DNA of 64,000 nt from Arctopsyche grandis (GCF_051622035.1 NC_135357.1:18136256-18200255), one strand, 5' to 3'; numbered from the stretch's first letter, positions 41,984-58,262 are shown. Notes: generated by a model not told the origin, from the sequence alone. A program made the numbers and translations.

Positions 41984-43392
41984 CTGTAATAAATAATCTA
42001 TATAAAACTTTTTCATTAAATTAAATAAGTTTGAATTTGAAAGTTTTATGCTCGTGCTGTATAATTTAAATATGCTTGTAGAAATATTATATAAACGTGA
42101 GCTAAATCCTTCGACATGCCATTGTTTCCTTTTGAGAAAGTTTCGAGAGTTCCTTTTGGCAAAGTATTGCTTTGCGGATATCATTGGTGGTTAAATAATG
42201 AACCTTTTGCACGCTACACCACAGACCGAAACTTTTTCATATGTTCGTTGGGAAATACTGGTTTTTCGAATAAGTGTCTCGTTCAGAACTTTATATAATA
42301 TATTGAAACATTTTTTTGAGCATCACGCAAGTGAGCCATAAAATCTTTATGACTCATTTTTAAATCTCAAAAGCTTTCCAAATAATCACAAATTTGAATC
42401 ATGTTTAATTGTAACATTAAACAATACATATATGTATAATATTATAATACTATTAAATCTATTCTCAATTATTCGAAAAATAATTTACTTGCTAGGTGAA
42501 CTCTGGAGTGACGCAATTTCGTCTCCTGACACCATTTCTACGCTCATTAGCGATTCAATTAATACCTGAAAAGCTTTCCTGGGAAGCTGAAAAACGGGAA
42601 AACTTGAAAGCTCCGTGTCACAGTATAAAACCATCCCGTACGTTGCGATGGGGAGAAGAAAGCCCTTTTACGATGTTAACGTGTACTTAATGCATCATTA
42701 ACGCCTTCCACATATGAAATCTGACGTCACTTTTAATGGATTGTATATATGTATAGTATAAGACTATAATTTCAATAAATATGTAAAAACATATAAAAAT
42801 TATTCAGTGACATCTATCGATAAATCTAGTAGCTAAACTGTGGTTAAACAATATTATACAATCTGAATTGAGCCATGAATAATAAATTAATATATGTAAG
42901 AAATATATAAAAAAACGAAGACAATATAAATATATTACAATTTATTTTACGACAAACTAATGTAAAGTGCGCCATTCATCTACGTGAAACAAGGGACGAA
43001 TGAATATTTAATATTAAATTTTGCTCACTTGTATTGTCCTAGAGAACCTTGCGAGTGGTATTGTGTATTGAATGGATGATGAGCCTCTTCTGTTAATGGA
43101 TTTTCACTAATGGATTCTACCGGCGAGAATGACAAAACAGCACAATAAATAAACGCAAAACTAAAGGCACGCATCTGAAAATAAAATTGCACGTCTTGTT
43201 TTAATCAAATATACGAAATCGACTCGAAGTCATTAACAAAAGTGTTTAATATCGTATAAATTATCCCGTCACGGAATGAATCTTGTATGTATCATATTTG
43301 AATGATCTAATTTTGGACAACATAATTCATACACGCACTTACCTTCGTTTGGGATAAGAGGATTAAAACTCGACGAATAGTCCTGGATTAGT
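41818..43392 (-). CDS. Cuticular protein gene B, CPR/chitin-binding type 4 (3' end uncertain)
   Basis: Exons on the minus strand: about 43392-43343 (5' untranslated, donor CGAAG|GTAAGT), 43174-43029 and 41983-41818. The ATG is the first codon after acceptor ATTTTCAG: MRAFSFAFIYCAVLSFSPVE (signal peptide), then NTQYHSQGSLGQYKYGYSNA, QSAKEESRSTDGTTRGSYSF, IDANGILQTVAYVADAEHGF and KIISKNPNT. That is a chitin-binding cuticle domain after a signal peptide, so a secreted exoskeleton component. The exon ends at ACG|GTAAGA. Reading through instead gives 15 more codons to TGA (41772-41770) with no family resemblance, so a final exon is probably missing from my model. A TATA box lies upstream. Confidence 0.82.
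43029..43174 (-). CDS. Cuticle gene B first coding exon (signal peptide)
   Basis: 48 codons plus 2 nt. Hydrophobic start FSFAFIYCAVLSF with predicted cleavage near VES|IS, and the QYHSQGSLGQY signature. Donor CAA|GTGAGC joins in phase 2. Confidence 0.83.
43343..43392 (-). other. Cuticle gene B non-coding first exon (predicted)
   Basis: Runs from a start site about 30 bp downstream of the TATA box to the strong donor AACGAAG|GTAAGTGC at 43343. It contains no ATG in frame with the protein. End position on the right is an estimate. Confidence 0.55.
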
Positions 43393-43417
43393 GGGCATCG
43401 CTCGGGAGTTTCGATCG

Positions 43418-43425
43418 CTTTTATA
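43418..43425 (-). promoter_or_regulatory. TATA box of cuticle gene B
   Basis: TATAAAAG on the minus strand, 75 bp upstream of the first-exon donor. The same word sits at the same relative place upstream of gene C. Confidence 0.7.
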
Positions 43426-43797
43426 GGCAAGGATGTATACGGGTACAGGATGTTTTTAGTTTGATCACCTACCCACGTAGAGACAATTCTGGAGGTGGTT
43501 CTGCAAGTAAGTTCTGATCTCGATGTGCCCGGACACCGTGTATGGCACGTGGGTAGTACTATTTTGTATGAATGTACATACATATGTACATATGTAGATA
43601 GGCACTATTCAAACGGCGTTTCTAAAAGCTCCCTCTAAGCTTGAAATATCCCCTGGATTATTATTCGATCGCCCCTCAATTCAAATCGACCACATTAAAA
43701 CGTTGATTGACATCATATTCAACATTGCATACTGTGCTAATACTTTATTGCTCTGATGAAATCCATATTTAAAATCAGTATAACTCGTTACGTTAAA
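43426..43797. other. Upstream flank of cuticle gene B
   Basis: Probable enhancer/promoter-proximal region. CCACGTAGAGAC and CGTATGGCACGTGGGTAG (an E-box CACGTG at about 43545) are visible. No gene. Confidence 0.35.
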
Positions 43798-43880
43798 GCT
43801 AACCACCGAGAGGTTCTCCGGTTCAAGCCCAGGGTTAATCTCGATCAAAAAGAACTTATTCGGAAGTATTTCTGTAAGAA
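43798..43880 (+). mobile_element. tRNA-derived SINE fragment (head)
   Basis: GCTAACCACCGAGAGGTTCT CCGGTTCAAGCCC ... GGAAGTATTTCTGTA matches the complement of 14480-14570, with the B box intact and the A-box part missing. Ends just before the RTE relic at 43905. Confidence 0.6.
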
Positions 43881-43904
43881 ATAAATTTGGACGAATTGTC
43901 CGAA

Positions 43905-44372
43905 TTTTAAATCAAAAATGCCACTTTGCCTGAAGAAAAAGATCTTCGATCAATGTGTTTTTCCAGTGATGACGTATGGATGTGAAGCTTAGACATTGAA
44001 CGCCAAGTTGCCAAAGTCCAATTAACTCAAAGAAGTATGGAACGCTGCATGCTTGGCAAAATGAGGAAAGACAGGAAACGGAATACGTGGGTGATAAGTA
44101 TGAAAGAGTTGGGGATATAGTGGATAGAGTGAAGAGATTGAAAAGGCAATGGGCGGGCCACGTGACTATAAGAATGGACGAAAGATGGATAAAAGAAGAG
44201 CTAGAGAATGCAAAAAGGTAAAAAGAAGACCGCAGGAAAGCTGGGTAGACTAGTTAGGAAAATATGTGGGGAGAGATGGATGAGAGTTGCGCAAAACAAA
44301 GACGAGTGGAAGTGTGTTGGAGAGGCCTAAATCCAGGATGGTGAATGGCAGTAGATGACGATGATGATGAGA
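43905..44372 (+). pseudogene. Degenerate 3' fragment of the RTE retrotransposon
   Basis: AAATCAAAAATGCCACT to GAGAGGCCTAAATCCAGGAT follows the end of the RTE ORF with stops (GCTTAGACATTG, GGTAAAAAGAAG) and deletions. It ends in GATGACGATGATGATGAGAT. It shares TTTGCCTGAAGAAAAAGATC and CCAAGT...GCCAAAGTCCAATT with the relic at 13.5 kb rather than with the intact copies, so these two belong to an older subfamily. Confidence 0.8.
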
Positions 44373-44384
44373 TGATGTTAGTAA

Positions 44385-44712
44385 TGGATGCTATAATGCT
44401 ACGCTATAATGCTATGCTATAATGCTATGCTATAATGCTATGCTATAATGCTATGCTATAATGCTATGCTATAATGCTATGCTATAATGCTATGCTATAA
44501 TGCTATGCTATAATGCTATGCTATAATGCTATGCTATAATGCTATGCTATAATGCTATGCTATAATGCTATGCTATAATGCTATGCTATAATGCTATGCT
44601 ATAATGCTATGCTATAATGCTATGCTATAATGCTATGCTATAATGCTATGCTATAATGCTATGCTATAATGCTATGCTATAATGCTATGCTTTAATGCTA
44701 TGCTATAAATGC
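44385..44712. repeat. 13-bp satellite TATAATGCTATGC
   Basis: About 24 near-perfect head-to-tail units. It starts within 15 bp of the ATG-rich tail of the RTE relic and degenerates at its right edge (GCTTTAATGC, CTATAAATGC). Confidence 0.95.
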
Positions 44713-44954
44713 TATTAATTTGGAATTACAATATTTGTATAATATTGTAATTCCTAGCAAAACCTTTGAGAAACGTTCATTTAAACGCCTACAACTATAC
44801 TAAGACAAGGGCTGTTTATCCGTAATATACGATATCAATAGTATGAACTAGAGTTTAATATTAGCTATAAACAAATGAAATGAAACGAATTTATGTTTTT
44901 AATGGTGTTTTCAGAAGTTTTCCAGTTAAATTGTCAATTTATACACCCATCTTA
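44713..44954. other. AT-rich spacer
   Basis: No feature recognised. Confidence 0.4.
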
Positions 44955-45195
44955 CATAGTTTTACCCGGCTTCGCTCAGTATTTGTAATAAAAACAGCTT
45001 GAACATGGCGAATCTAATAGTAAATATTTATTTGTTTTTTTATTAAATTTATTTGAATCGAAAAAATATATAATATTCAACCAATTGAATTGTCGTCATA
45101 GAAACTTTGTTTTGTTCACGAAGTTCCCAACCAACATTACATATTTTCTTGCATGATTACATACAAAGTCTTTTTCGAAATTTTATATTAATATT
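44955..45195 (+). mobile_element. Dispersed element, copy 3 (no GC-rich insert)
   Basis: TTTTACCCGGCTTCGCTCAG TATTTGTAAT ... GTCGTCATAGAAACTTTG ... CACGAAGTTCCCAACC ... TACATACAAAGTCTTTTTCG AAATTTTATATTA. Head, middle and tail correspond to copies 1 and 2 but it lacks the GC-rich minisatellite altogether, so it shows the uninterrupted form. Confidence 0.55.
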
Positions 45196-45977
45196 CAGTT
45201 CAGAATTTTTAAAATAAATTATCGAATTTAAATACGGCTATATTTAAGGTTGACTTAGTAGTTACCGATCCGCCAGTTTGCTATAACATTTAAAACAAGT
45301 TTCTATCGTTTTCTATCGATGAATATGCAAAATACAGCACCATGTCCATGGAAGGCAATGGCAACTTTAGAGGGGAGAAAAGCTCCCGAGTGGAAAATAT
45401 GTCTTGGCCGATACACGACTGGTCATGCCGATAGCCCTTATGGCAGCGATGGTCAACCATCTTAAAAGGGTCATGAATAAAAGAGCGAGAATTTCCGATT
45501 GTTTGAGCTCGGTAGAATTATACGTTCTGATTTTTGTATAAATATATTCGTGCATAGATACACACATTTTTCAAAATCGAGTATTTATCATTACAGGCTT
45601 ACAGCTTAATTATATACATAAATCAAAATATAAATAGCTACTATGAACAAGTTTCTATGAAAAGCTGTTTTCTTTCCTCGATTTCTTAATGAATTATATT
45701 TTTGACCCGGAAATTCCTTCACGTTCAAATTTAAAATTTCAGAAATTTTTCACAAAAATATTTTAATTAATAATCTATTTATGAGTAAATAATTATATGC
45801 ATATGTATGTACATGAATAATAAAATATTTTATAAAATATTGTTAAATAATTTAGTCAAAATGTCGCAAACTTTAAAATTAAATATTATTTTTTTAATTA
45901 ATTAATATTATTTATACTCAAATCCACTATTCATATATTAATATGTATATATGTATGTACATATTAATATATGAATA

Positions 45978-45978
<1 letters not shown>
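45196..45978. other. AT-rich spacer, no gene recognised
   Basis: 45330-45490 is GC-richer. The 66-codon minus-strand frame there has no motif. The rest is A/T simple sequence and ATGTATGTACAT palindromes. Confidence 0.4.

Positions 45979-51958
<5,980 letters not shown>

Positions 51959-51993
<35 letters not shown>
51959..51993. repeat. (TA)n tract bordering the 3' end of RTE copy 2
   Basis: Short TA tract directly after the (GAT)n tail, ending ATGTATATATG. Confidence 0.9.
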
Positions 51994-52000
<7 letters not shown>

Positions 52001-52740
52001 GTCCATATTTCCTCGATTTTAAACATTACTTTTATTTTTAAATTACAAGATATTTATTGGTAATTTAGTACATACATACATCCACACATATATGAATAAA
52101 TGGTTTGCGATCTGTTACATTCCTGAACTTGAACGCAGAACAGCAATTGTAAAAACAAAGAAACAAAGAAATTACTAATGTACATAACTCCCGTGGCAGA
52201 GAATTTCTGAAGGCGAATGATAAATATAGTTTCATAAATTTAGCATAACTGATCTGTAATTTAAAAATTAATTGTAAAATATTTATGCAACTGTTCAACA
52301 CATGTGCTACTTTTGTTTGTGGCTTGTGGTATGTACATACATACATATATATAATGACTGCGTATCATTTGATATAATTTGACGTAGGTGGTTGAGTACA
52401 GGTACAGTAAAGATGAAACGAGTGCGATAATATTTTCCCGAGTCTGCACTATAAGAGTTAACTGTCAAATTGAGAGATAACCGTTGCGGTTAAATATGAC
52501 CTCTCCCGGTGGCAAACGCCAACGCTTTTTTATCTCAAAACAAAACATTATCCATTTGTTTCGCACACAAGTGGAGACATACCCACTTTTTGTGTAAACA
52601 TTGGGATATTTATTAAGAACATATACATAAAAACAGATCATGTTATGTACATATGTATATATGAGAATCATTTCAAGGCGATCCAGACAGGGCGTAGTTT
52701 TACTAAATTCATACATACATATATTTACATATATATGCAG
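51994..52740. other. AT-rich spacer, no gene recognised
   Basis: Only short open frames without motifs. Confidence 0.4.

Positions 52741-52832
<92 letters not shown>
52741..52832. repeat. (TA)n microsatellite
   Basis: About 90 bp TA followed by GTATATGTATACATATA. Confidence 0.95.
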
Positions 52833-52834
<2 letters not shown>

Positions 52835-53202
52835 GTATACATATATATCTACTTGTTTTGAGTGATCTCTGAATTGACCATAATTTTTTTTGTACCAAAT
52901 TGATTATTTCAATTTTCATACTACATGGATATATTGAATTGAAATTATAACCATCCAATTTAAAATACATGTATGTATTTAGTACAAATTTGTATCGAAC
53001 ATATAAAGAAAACAAATATTTCATTTGATGCTTTTATAAAATGTATTTGATGCTTTTATTAAAATGCATTCATGTGGTTGAAGTAAGAAAATATTTTCAA
53101 TAGATCACAGCTCTTTTATTTGAGAAAAAAATTAATATAAACACAAATCAATGGATAAGGAAACGATCAAATTTAGCATGTGTGTCAATTCCGTTATCAA
53201 GC
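52833..53202. other. 3' flank of cuticle gene C
   Basis: Likely 3' untranslated region and terminator of gene C. AATAAA-like signals on the minus strand are possible near 53040-53110 (TTTTATTAAAATGC, TTTTATTTGAG complement) but none is decisive. Confidence 0.35.
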
Positions 53203-54057
53203 TTAAACGAGACGAGTTCTGGCTTCGACATGAGCAGCAAAGTGAGCAGCTTTAGCTGCAATTACTTCTGGAGTTTCCAAAAGTCCTCCCGAGACGATAG
53301 CTGGAATTGGAGTTGCTACATGTGCGGGAGCTATATTAGCTACAACTGAAGTTGGTCCAACTGGCAAATTGGTTGCAGCAGTTCTGAATCCAAGGGAATC
53401 AGCAGTATATTGAACATTTTGAACTAATCCATTGGCATCGATATACGAGTATCCTCCGTTGACAGTTCCATCTACTGAGCGGGATTCAGCTTTAGCTGAG
53501 AGTCCATCGTTGTATCCATAGCTGTACTGTCCAAGAGTATCTTGGGTCTGGTACTGGCTGGAGATTATCGGAGCGTAAGCTGCATATCCTACTGCAACCG
53601 GAAAAGCGGCAACAGAACGGCGTTTACGAAGGAGTTGTACTCCAGAGCGAGCAGCAACATGTGCTTGGAAATGGGAGATTTTGGCAGCTACTACCTCAGG
53701 AGTTTCTTGCGGTACTGAAGTAGAAACTATAGCTACTGGTGCTCCAACTACAGGAGCACTAGCAACAACGGCCAATGGTGCAGATGGTCCTTGGGGCAAG
53801 TTAGTAGCTGCGACTCTGAAACCGTTGACAGGGTCGCTAACATAGCTGACCGATTGTACCAAATTGTTGGCATCGATGTAAGAATATCCTCCCTGGGTGA
53901 TACCATCGGCAGTTCTCAGTTCTTGTTTGGCTGATGGTCCTCCTGAGTAACCATAGGCATATTGGCCGAAGGGATCCTGCGAGTGATATTGTGATATAGC
54001 CGGAGTCAGAGCAATCACGGATGCTTGGCTTACCGACACGAAGCAGCAAAGAGCGAT
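53203..54057 (-). CDS. Cuticle gene C exon 2 (both chitin-binding domains)
   Basis: 285 codons including stop TAA, uninterrupted, begins IALCCFVSVSQA. Contains the whole mature protein. Confidence 0.93.
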   Translation of the reverse strand: MALCCFVSVSQASVIALTPAISQYHSQDPFGQYAYGYSGGPSAKQELRTADGITQGGYSYIDANNLVQSVSYVSDPVNGFRVAATNLPQGPSAPLAVVASAPVVGAPVAIVSTSVPQETPEVVAAKISHFQAHVAARSGVQLLRKRRSVAAFPVAVGYAAYAPIISSQYQTQDTLGQYSYGYNDGLSAKAESRSVDGTVNGGYSYIDANGLVQNVQYTADSLGFRTAATNLPVGPTSVVANIAPAHVATPIPAIVSGGLLETPEVIAAKAAHFAAHVEARTRLV

Positions 54058-55529
54058 CTGTAAAAAAATTAAACCAAATGTTAACAACTTTGTACTACCG
54101 CAACCGGTTCTTTTTGGCGGTATCTTGTTGAGATCTGATCGCGAAGGGTGTATTTTGAGATACGACAAGGTCGTCCAGCTCTTGACGATCTTTAAAAAAA
54201 TTACAGATGGACTATATTACTGTCTCATTCGGTGTCTTCGGTGGGTATAGTAAAATAAACAAAACCTCCCACAAGCTTTCATTATAATTGTTAAACAGGC
54301 ATTTGAATACCTGTAGAATGCGCTCGGCATTACCGTATCTATATTTAGTCGAGCGTGAATCGTTTCGAGTATAACAATTGACCCTAAATCAAACGGTTAT
54401 CAAGCCCTTGAATAAATTGCCTGGCTATAATTAATATTACTGGTTTGCGTAAACCATTTATTTCATAGACTACAAATAGTATTTGATAAGTAGGGTTGCC
54501 CTTAGTCGTATCCGGGCTCCGGGTTTGAGTGTTATTTCTCCAGGTGTGTAATAATCTCTCACAAAATTAATAAGTGTATATTATAAATTCACAGCTTGTA
54601 TGCAAAGCGTATAAAGAACTAAATTGTAGTTCTGTGGCGCATATCTTGTGTCCGAAATGTTTGGCGATGTACAAAAAATTTTTACTAAAACGAAGAAGGT
54701 ATAAATACATAAAGGCTATTGATTACTTGGTAAAATTTTATAATTTTGAAAACAGGCCATTCAAACATTTTTCAATTATTAATATTAAGAACGAAAATTT
54801 GAAATACCAAAATTTCTTAGATACTGCAAAATACGTAAATGTATAATTAGATGATGATAAATTGTATGATGATATCTGCCTTCTTAAGAATATAATTTCT
54901 TCCATCAATCCGCTCGATTTGCCTGCCGATAAAAATATTTTCCTCGAATTTTTTCACCGAACATTATTATTTTATACAATTTCGATATGTGATATTTTAT
55001 AAAAAATAATTAATATGAATAAAATATAAAAAAATATATTTTCTATCATAACATTCCGTGGAGACCTGGATCCGAGGTGGCAAGCCTATTGGTAAGTTAT
55101 AATTATTTATATGTACATACTTCAAATTTACTAACACATGAGAGGAAGAATTTAGATTTTTTAATTATTCCAAAAACCATAACTATAATAATATCAAGGT
55201 ATATGAGTAATAAAAATGATACAATAGAAAAGTAGTAAAGTTGATCCAACATAAAGTTTTGGATGTACGAAGTTTACTAGAAATACTACTTAATGGAAGA
55301 CGTGTCCGGATTAATAGTCACATTCTTAATTGATCAAAATGTAACATTTTATAGTATGCCCTGCCTTTTATAATATGTACATATATGTGTATGTTCATAG
55401 ATGACTAGGTTTTCCGGCTTGTGGTTAGTCCATGGTACCGCATTACAGTTAACTTGAACCGAGTGAGCTATGAATGGGATTGATTGATTAGGCAAATCCT
55501 AGGATTCGTATACTCACGAAAGCCTTCAT
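53203..55529 (-). CDS. Cuticular protein gene C with two chitin-binding domains and an RKRR site
   Basis: Exon 1 is 55529-55518 (MKAF, donor TTC|GTGAGT). Exon 2 is 54057-53203 (acceptor TTTTTTTACAG). Together 288 aa. Residues 1-16 are a signal peptide (FIALCCFVSVSQA). Domain 1 (about 27-95): QYHSQDPFGQYAYGYSGGPS and YSYIDANNLVQSVSYVSD. Domain 2 (about 172-240): QYQTQDTLGQYSYGYNDGLS and YSYIDANGLVQNVQYTAD. Each is followed by a linker and ETPEV(V/I)AAK..HF.AHV.AR. RKRR at 148-151 separates the halves and fits a furin-type cleavage site. Secreted structural cuticle protein. The longer open frame starting at 54168 reads through the intron and is rejected. A single-copy form in other insects is usual, so this looks like an internal duplication. 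Confidence 0.92.
54058..55517 (-). other. Intron 1 of cuticle gene C
   Basis: GT-AG intron of 1.46 kb with a possible transposase remnant (54574-54995) and otherwise AT-rich sequence. Confidence 0.7.
54574..54995 (+). pseudogene. Possible hAT-type transposase fragment
   Basis: Frame reads CSSVAHILCPKCLAMYKKFL, KAIDYLVKFYNFENRPFKHF, then after a TAA at 54844-54846 LDDDKLYDDICLLKNIISSI and NPLDLPADKNIFLEFF. The D-LYDD-CLLK phrasing recalls the hAT transposase C-terminal half, and AGGGTTGCCC 80 bp upstream recalls a hAT end. Both are weak, and a decayed unrelated gene is possible. Confidence 0.35.
55518..55529 (-). CDS. Cuticle gene C exon 1 (12 coding bases)
   Basis: ATGAAGGCTTTC before GTGAGTATAC. 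A tiny first coding exon ending inside the signal peptide is the standard layout of insect cuticle genes, and the joined MKAFIALCCF is a typical signal-peptide start. Confidence 0.88.
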
Positions 55530-55640
55530 GTTGTTGGATTTTGGGTAAAACTGGTTGTGTGGAGACGAGCCTGTCTGTCAACCTCCTGTGAACCGGGCAG
55601 GACTGTTGTCACAGCAAACTGTGAAATGTTGACTTTGAGG
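55530..55640 (-). other. Predicted 5' untranslated region of cuticle gene C
   Basis: Between a start site expected about 30 bp downstream of the TATA box (near CACAGTTTGC, about 55620) and the ATG. No upstream ATG in this stretch on the minus strand. Confidence 0.5.
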
Positions 55641-55646
55641 CGGGTG

Positions 55647-55654
55647 CTTTTATA
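55647..55654 (-). promoter_or_regulatory. TATA box of cuticle gene C
   Basis: TATAAAAG on the minus strand, preceded by GTCTGTCACGTGCG, which includes an E-box CACGTG. The ATG is 118 bp downstream. Confidence 0.75.
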
Positions 55655-56027
55655 CGCACGTGACAGACGTGTCCTGCCGCGAACTGAACTTATTCACTTC
55701 GATCAGTCACTCGAATACACCCAACACACCACTTATTTATGCTCCATTTATGTATATATCCTGAAATATTCTTTATTCAGATAAAATGGAATTAATTAAA
55801 AACATCTTGGGTTATTGTAATCACACTCACAAATGCTTAGTGCACAACATTGTATGTATGTACATATGTATAGTAGATTTATTCAGTAATACTTTCGTCA
55901 ATTTCTAATGGGTGCGATTTTACTGTACATTGAGAAATATATTTTGTATGTGCCTATATTAAAAAAAATGTTTGTGCATTAAAATTTTGCATTATTTTCG
56001 GTATTGTGCATCGAATAAAATATTTTG
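55655..56027. other. Upstream flank of cuticle gene C
   Basis: Promoter-proximal DNA, then AT-rich spacer. No gene recognised. Confidence 0.4.
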
Positions 56028-56605
56028 GGATTATTTTATTTTATTTATTTTACAAAATCAATTAATCAAGCACACTCGTCTAACAGATTGCTCCAAAGCG
56101 ACGAGTGTGCTAAAAAGATTAAGAAGTACAAAAGGAAAAAATACAAGTTAAATAAACAAATTATACATACATATATACAATATACAAATTAAATAAGGAA
56201 AGGATAAGTAAATAAAACATGAAATCATAATAAAATCATAATTAAAAACACTAACTCAACGTTTCTAAATGGTCGCGACCTCCATAACTTAGGAAGTGGT
56301 GCAGAGAATGAAGAGAGACGTGACAAATGTCAATGGCACCATCCAGTGAATTTAAGAAACGGGGGCCGCGAGGAATGGGAGAATAACTAAATGCCACAGT
56401 TCTAGCCAAAGGAGTGTGAAAAAGGGGACGATGGCGGGTCCATATCACACTCTCTGGAGCATGAAGGCCCAACTCAGCCAGGATAGACGGACAGGAGATA
56501 CAGCCTCTAAATATGGAAAACAAGAACTTGATGAGGGCAACACTCCTCCTGTGGTCAAGAGAAGTGTAGCCGACCATACCCATGACGAATATAAAGTGAC
56601 CATTA
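56028..56605 (-). mobile_element. 5'-truncated jockey/CR1-like LINE (C-terminus and 3' UTR)
   Basis: From right to left: open frame FIFVMGMVGYTSLDHRRSVA ... LARTVAFSYSPIPRGPRFLN ending at 56251, then about 200 bp of 3' untranslated region with a perfect 12-bp stem, then a (AAATA)n tail at 56030-56055. Matches the C-terminal part of the LINE at 10.55-10.92 kb and the 3' end at 29563-29645. Truncated at about 56605. Confidence 0.82.
56069..56111 (-). repeat. Stem-loop in the LINE 3' untranslated region
   Basis: AGCACACTCGTC (56069-56080) and GACGAGTGTGCT (56100-56111) are perfect complements around a 19-nt loop. The stem is conserved at 29587-29626. By analogy with other LINEs it could be the RNA structure the reverse transcriptase recognises. 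This is inferred. Confidence 0.65.
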
Positions 56606-56679
56606 AAAAATATAAAAAGATTATTTCAATAATCAAAGCAAAGTTTCTAATGCAATCTGTATCCGTATATTACACAATT

Positions 56680-57620
56680 TTTTACTTTATCTATGTACGT
56701 AGTAACAATAGATGAAGTTTTGTGATCATGCGAAAATTCGAACTCAAGATTTTGACTGATTCGAACTCAGAATCGATCACTGATCACGTTTTCATGATCT
56801 AGAAAAAAATGTGTGTGTGTGTGTGTATTTTGGGGATTTTTTGAACACCGTTAGTCCTATCGAATTGAAACTTAGTATCGGTTACTGAAATTGTTATCGA
56901 CACGACGTTTTTTCAAACTTTAAGGGAGACCAGAAATGGTACCTCCCCTTATAGAATTCAACTATCTCCCAAACCGCTAACTGAATCGGACTGAATTTTT
57001 TTTACATATAATAGAAATTATAAATTTTATAACCCAATATTTTTTGAATATTTTTATCTAAACCGGAAGTAGTACTTTTAAGGCAGAGAATCGAGGTTTT
57101 TTTTATCTTTTTCTCAGAAACCTTTTGGTTTATTGAACTGAAATTTCATATCTAGAAGTATAAGCGTAATAACAAGTTATGTATAAAATTTGGTAAGCAT
57201 CCCTCAAACGAAAGTGGCAGTTTACTCTTGTTCGATTTTTCTTCCACTATTTTTTTCGACCCCTTAAACATGTGTGCTCGTCACGAAAGAAATCATTAAA
57301 TTTTATAAACCGAGAGTGGGATTTTTTCCTCTTAGAAAGGTCAAAAATGTTGTGCCCGCTATTCTGCCCACACCCCTGAACGGATCAAGCTGAAAATGTA
57401 TATTTGTATTTTTTATGTACTAACTTCCATACATTTGCGCTCAATTTGTATCGAAAATGCAGTCTAGCTATTAATATTTCATGATGCTGCCGGTATGTGT
57501 GAATGTGAAATTCTATATTGTACGGTTCAATATAGAATTTTGTTTTTTGACTTTCTTATATTCCTCAAATACATAGATAAAGTCATGGGTTGGTCACACC
57601 CAAATTTTTGTAATGTACAG
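56680..57620 (+). repeat. Dispersed repeat with CCGGAAGT-like motifs, copy b (longest)
   Basis: Left part matches 1245-2097, right part (CTGAACGGATCAAGCTGAAA to ATGGGTTGGTCACACCCAAA) matches the complement of 27640-28080. Includes AACCGGAAGTAGTAC at 57064 and a (GT)n run at 56812-56826. No open frame or terminal repeat recognised. Confidence 0.65.
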
Positions 57621-58141
57621 AAACTTTTTTTAACACATTTATTTTATAAAATGGACATTTAAATTGTTCCCGTTTCTAATTTAGCATTTGATATGAATAC
57701 AAACATCTACATAAATGCATTATGGTAGATATTCTATCTAAAAAGAAGCTTGCTATTGCAAGTATACTTTATAATAATTATATATGTACTTTAATAAGCC
57801 CTGTCTTATTTTAATACAATTTTATTTCGGTTAAAATTTTTTTTCTCTAGGAAAAATCTAATAGTAATCAATTTTTGACTACTACTACTGCCGAATTGAT
57901 TTATTTGACATTTTGTATATTGATTCTATTACAGTTTTAGTTAAACCTCTCCACCTCCAAGTCATTAAACTGTCACGAGAATTAACAGAAATCATGTTGG
58001 ATTAGTTGTGTATGTTTACTTGGTTACCATATTAATCAACACTAGGTACTTGCATTGTAAGTAAATTTATTTTTCCTATAGTTGAGAGAACGACCGTGTT
58101 TTATACGGTTTGTTTTGTAGTAATGATATTAATAATATTAT
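57621..58141. other. AT-rich spacer, no gene recognised
   Basis: No feature beyond homopolymer runs. Confidence 0.4.
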
Positions 58142-58262
58142 CCGGCAACATAGCTCAGTAGCTAGCGTGTAATGCTTTCAAATGAGGGTTCAATCTCTGG
58201 CGCGGTGTTGCAGGCCAGACCTTGGATATATGTGACTCCAGGTTGATCGTTCCGTAGGGACG
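58142..58262 (+). mobile_element. tRNA-derived SINE-like copy
   Basis: CCGGCAACATAGCTCAGTAG CTAGCG supplies an A-box-like TAGCTCAGTAGC, and GAGGGTTCAATCTC the B box, 35 bp apart. GGCCAGACCTTGGATATATG follows, whose first 12 bp are shared with the SINE at 29.93-30.08 kb. The acceptor stem is not formed, so not a working tRNA gene. Confidence 0.6.

Noticed and set aside
53203..54168. 321-residue version of cuticle gene C starting MSYLKIHPSRS
   Set aside because: Its first 37 residues lie upstream of a good splice acceptor, and the 12-base exon at 55518-55529 supplies a proper signal-peptide start in phase.
56251..56583. Minus-strand 110-codon frame as a host gene
   Set aside because: It matches the C-terminal part of the LINE at 10.55-10.92 kb and is followed by the LINE 3' end and A-rich tail.
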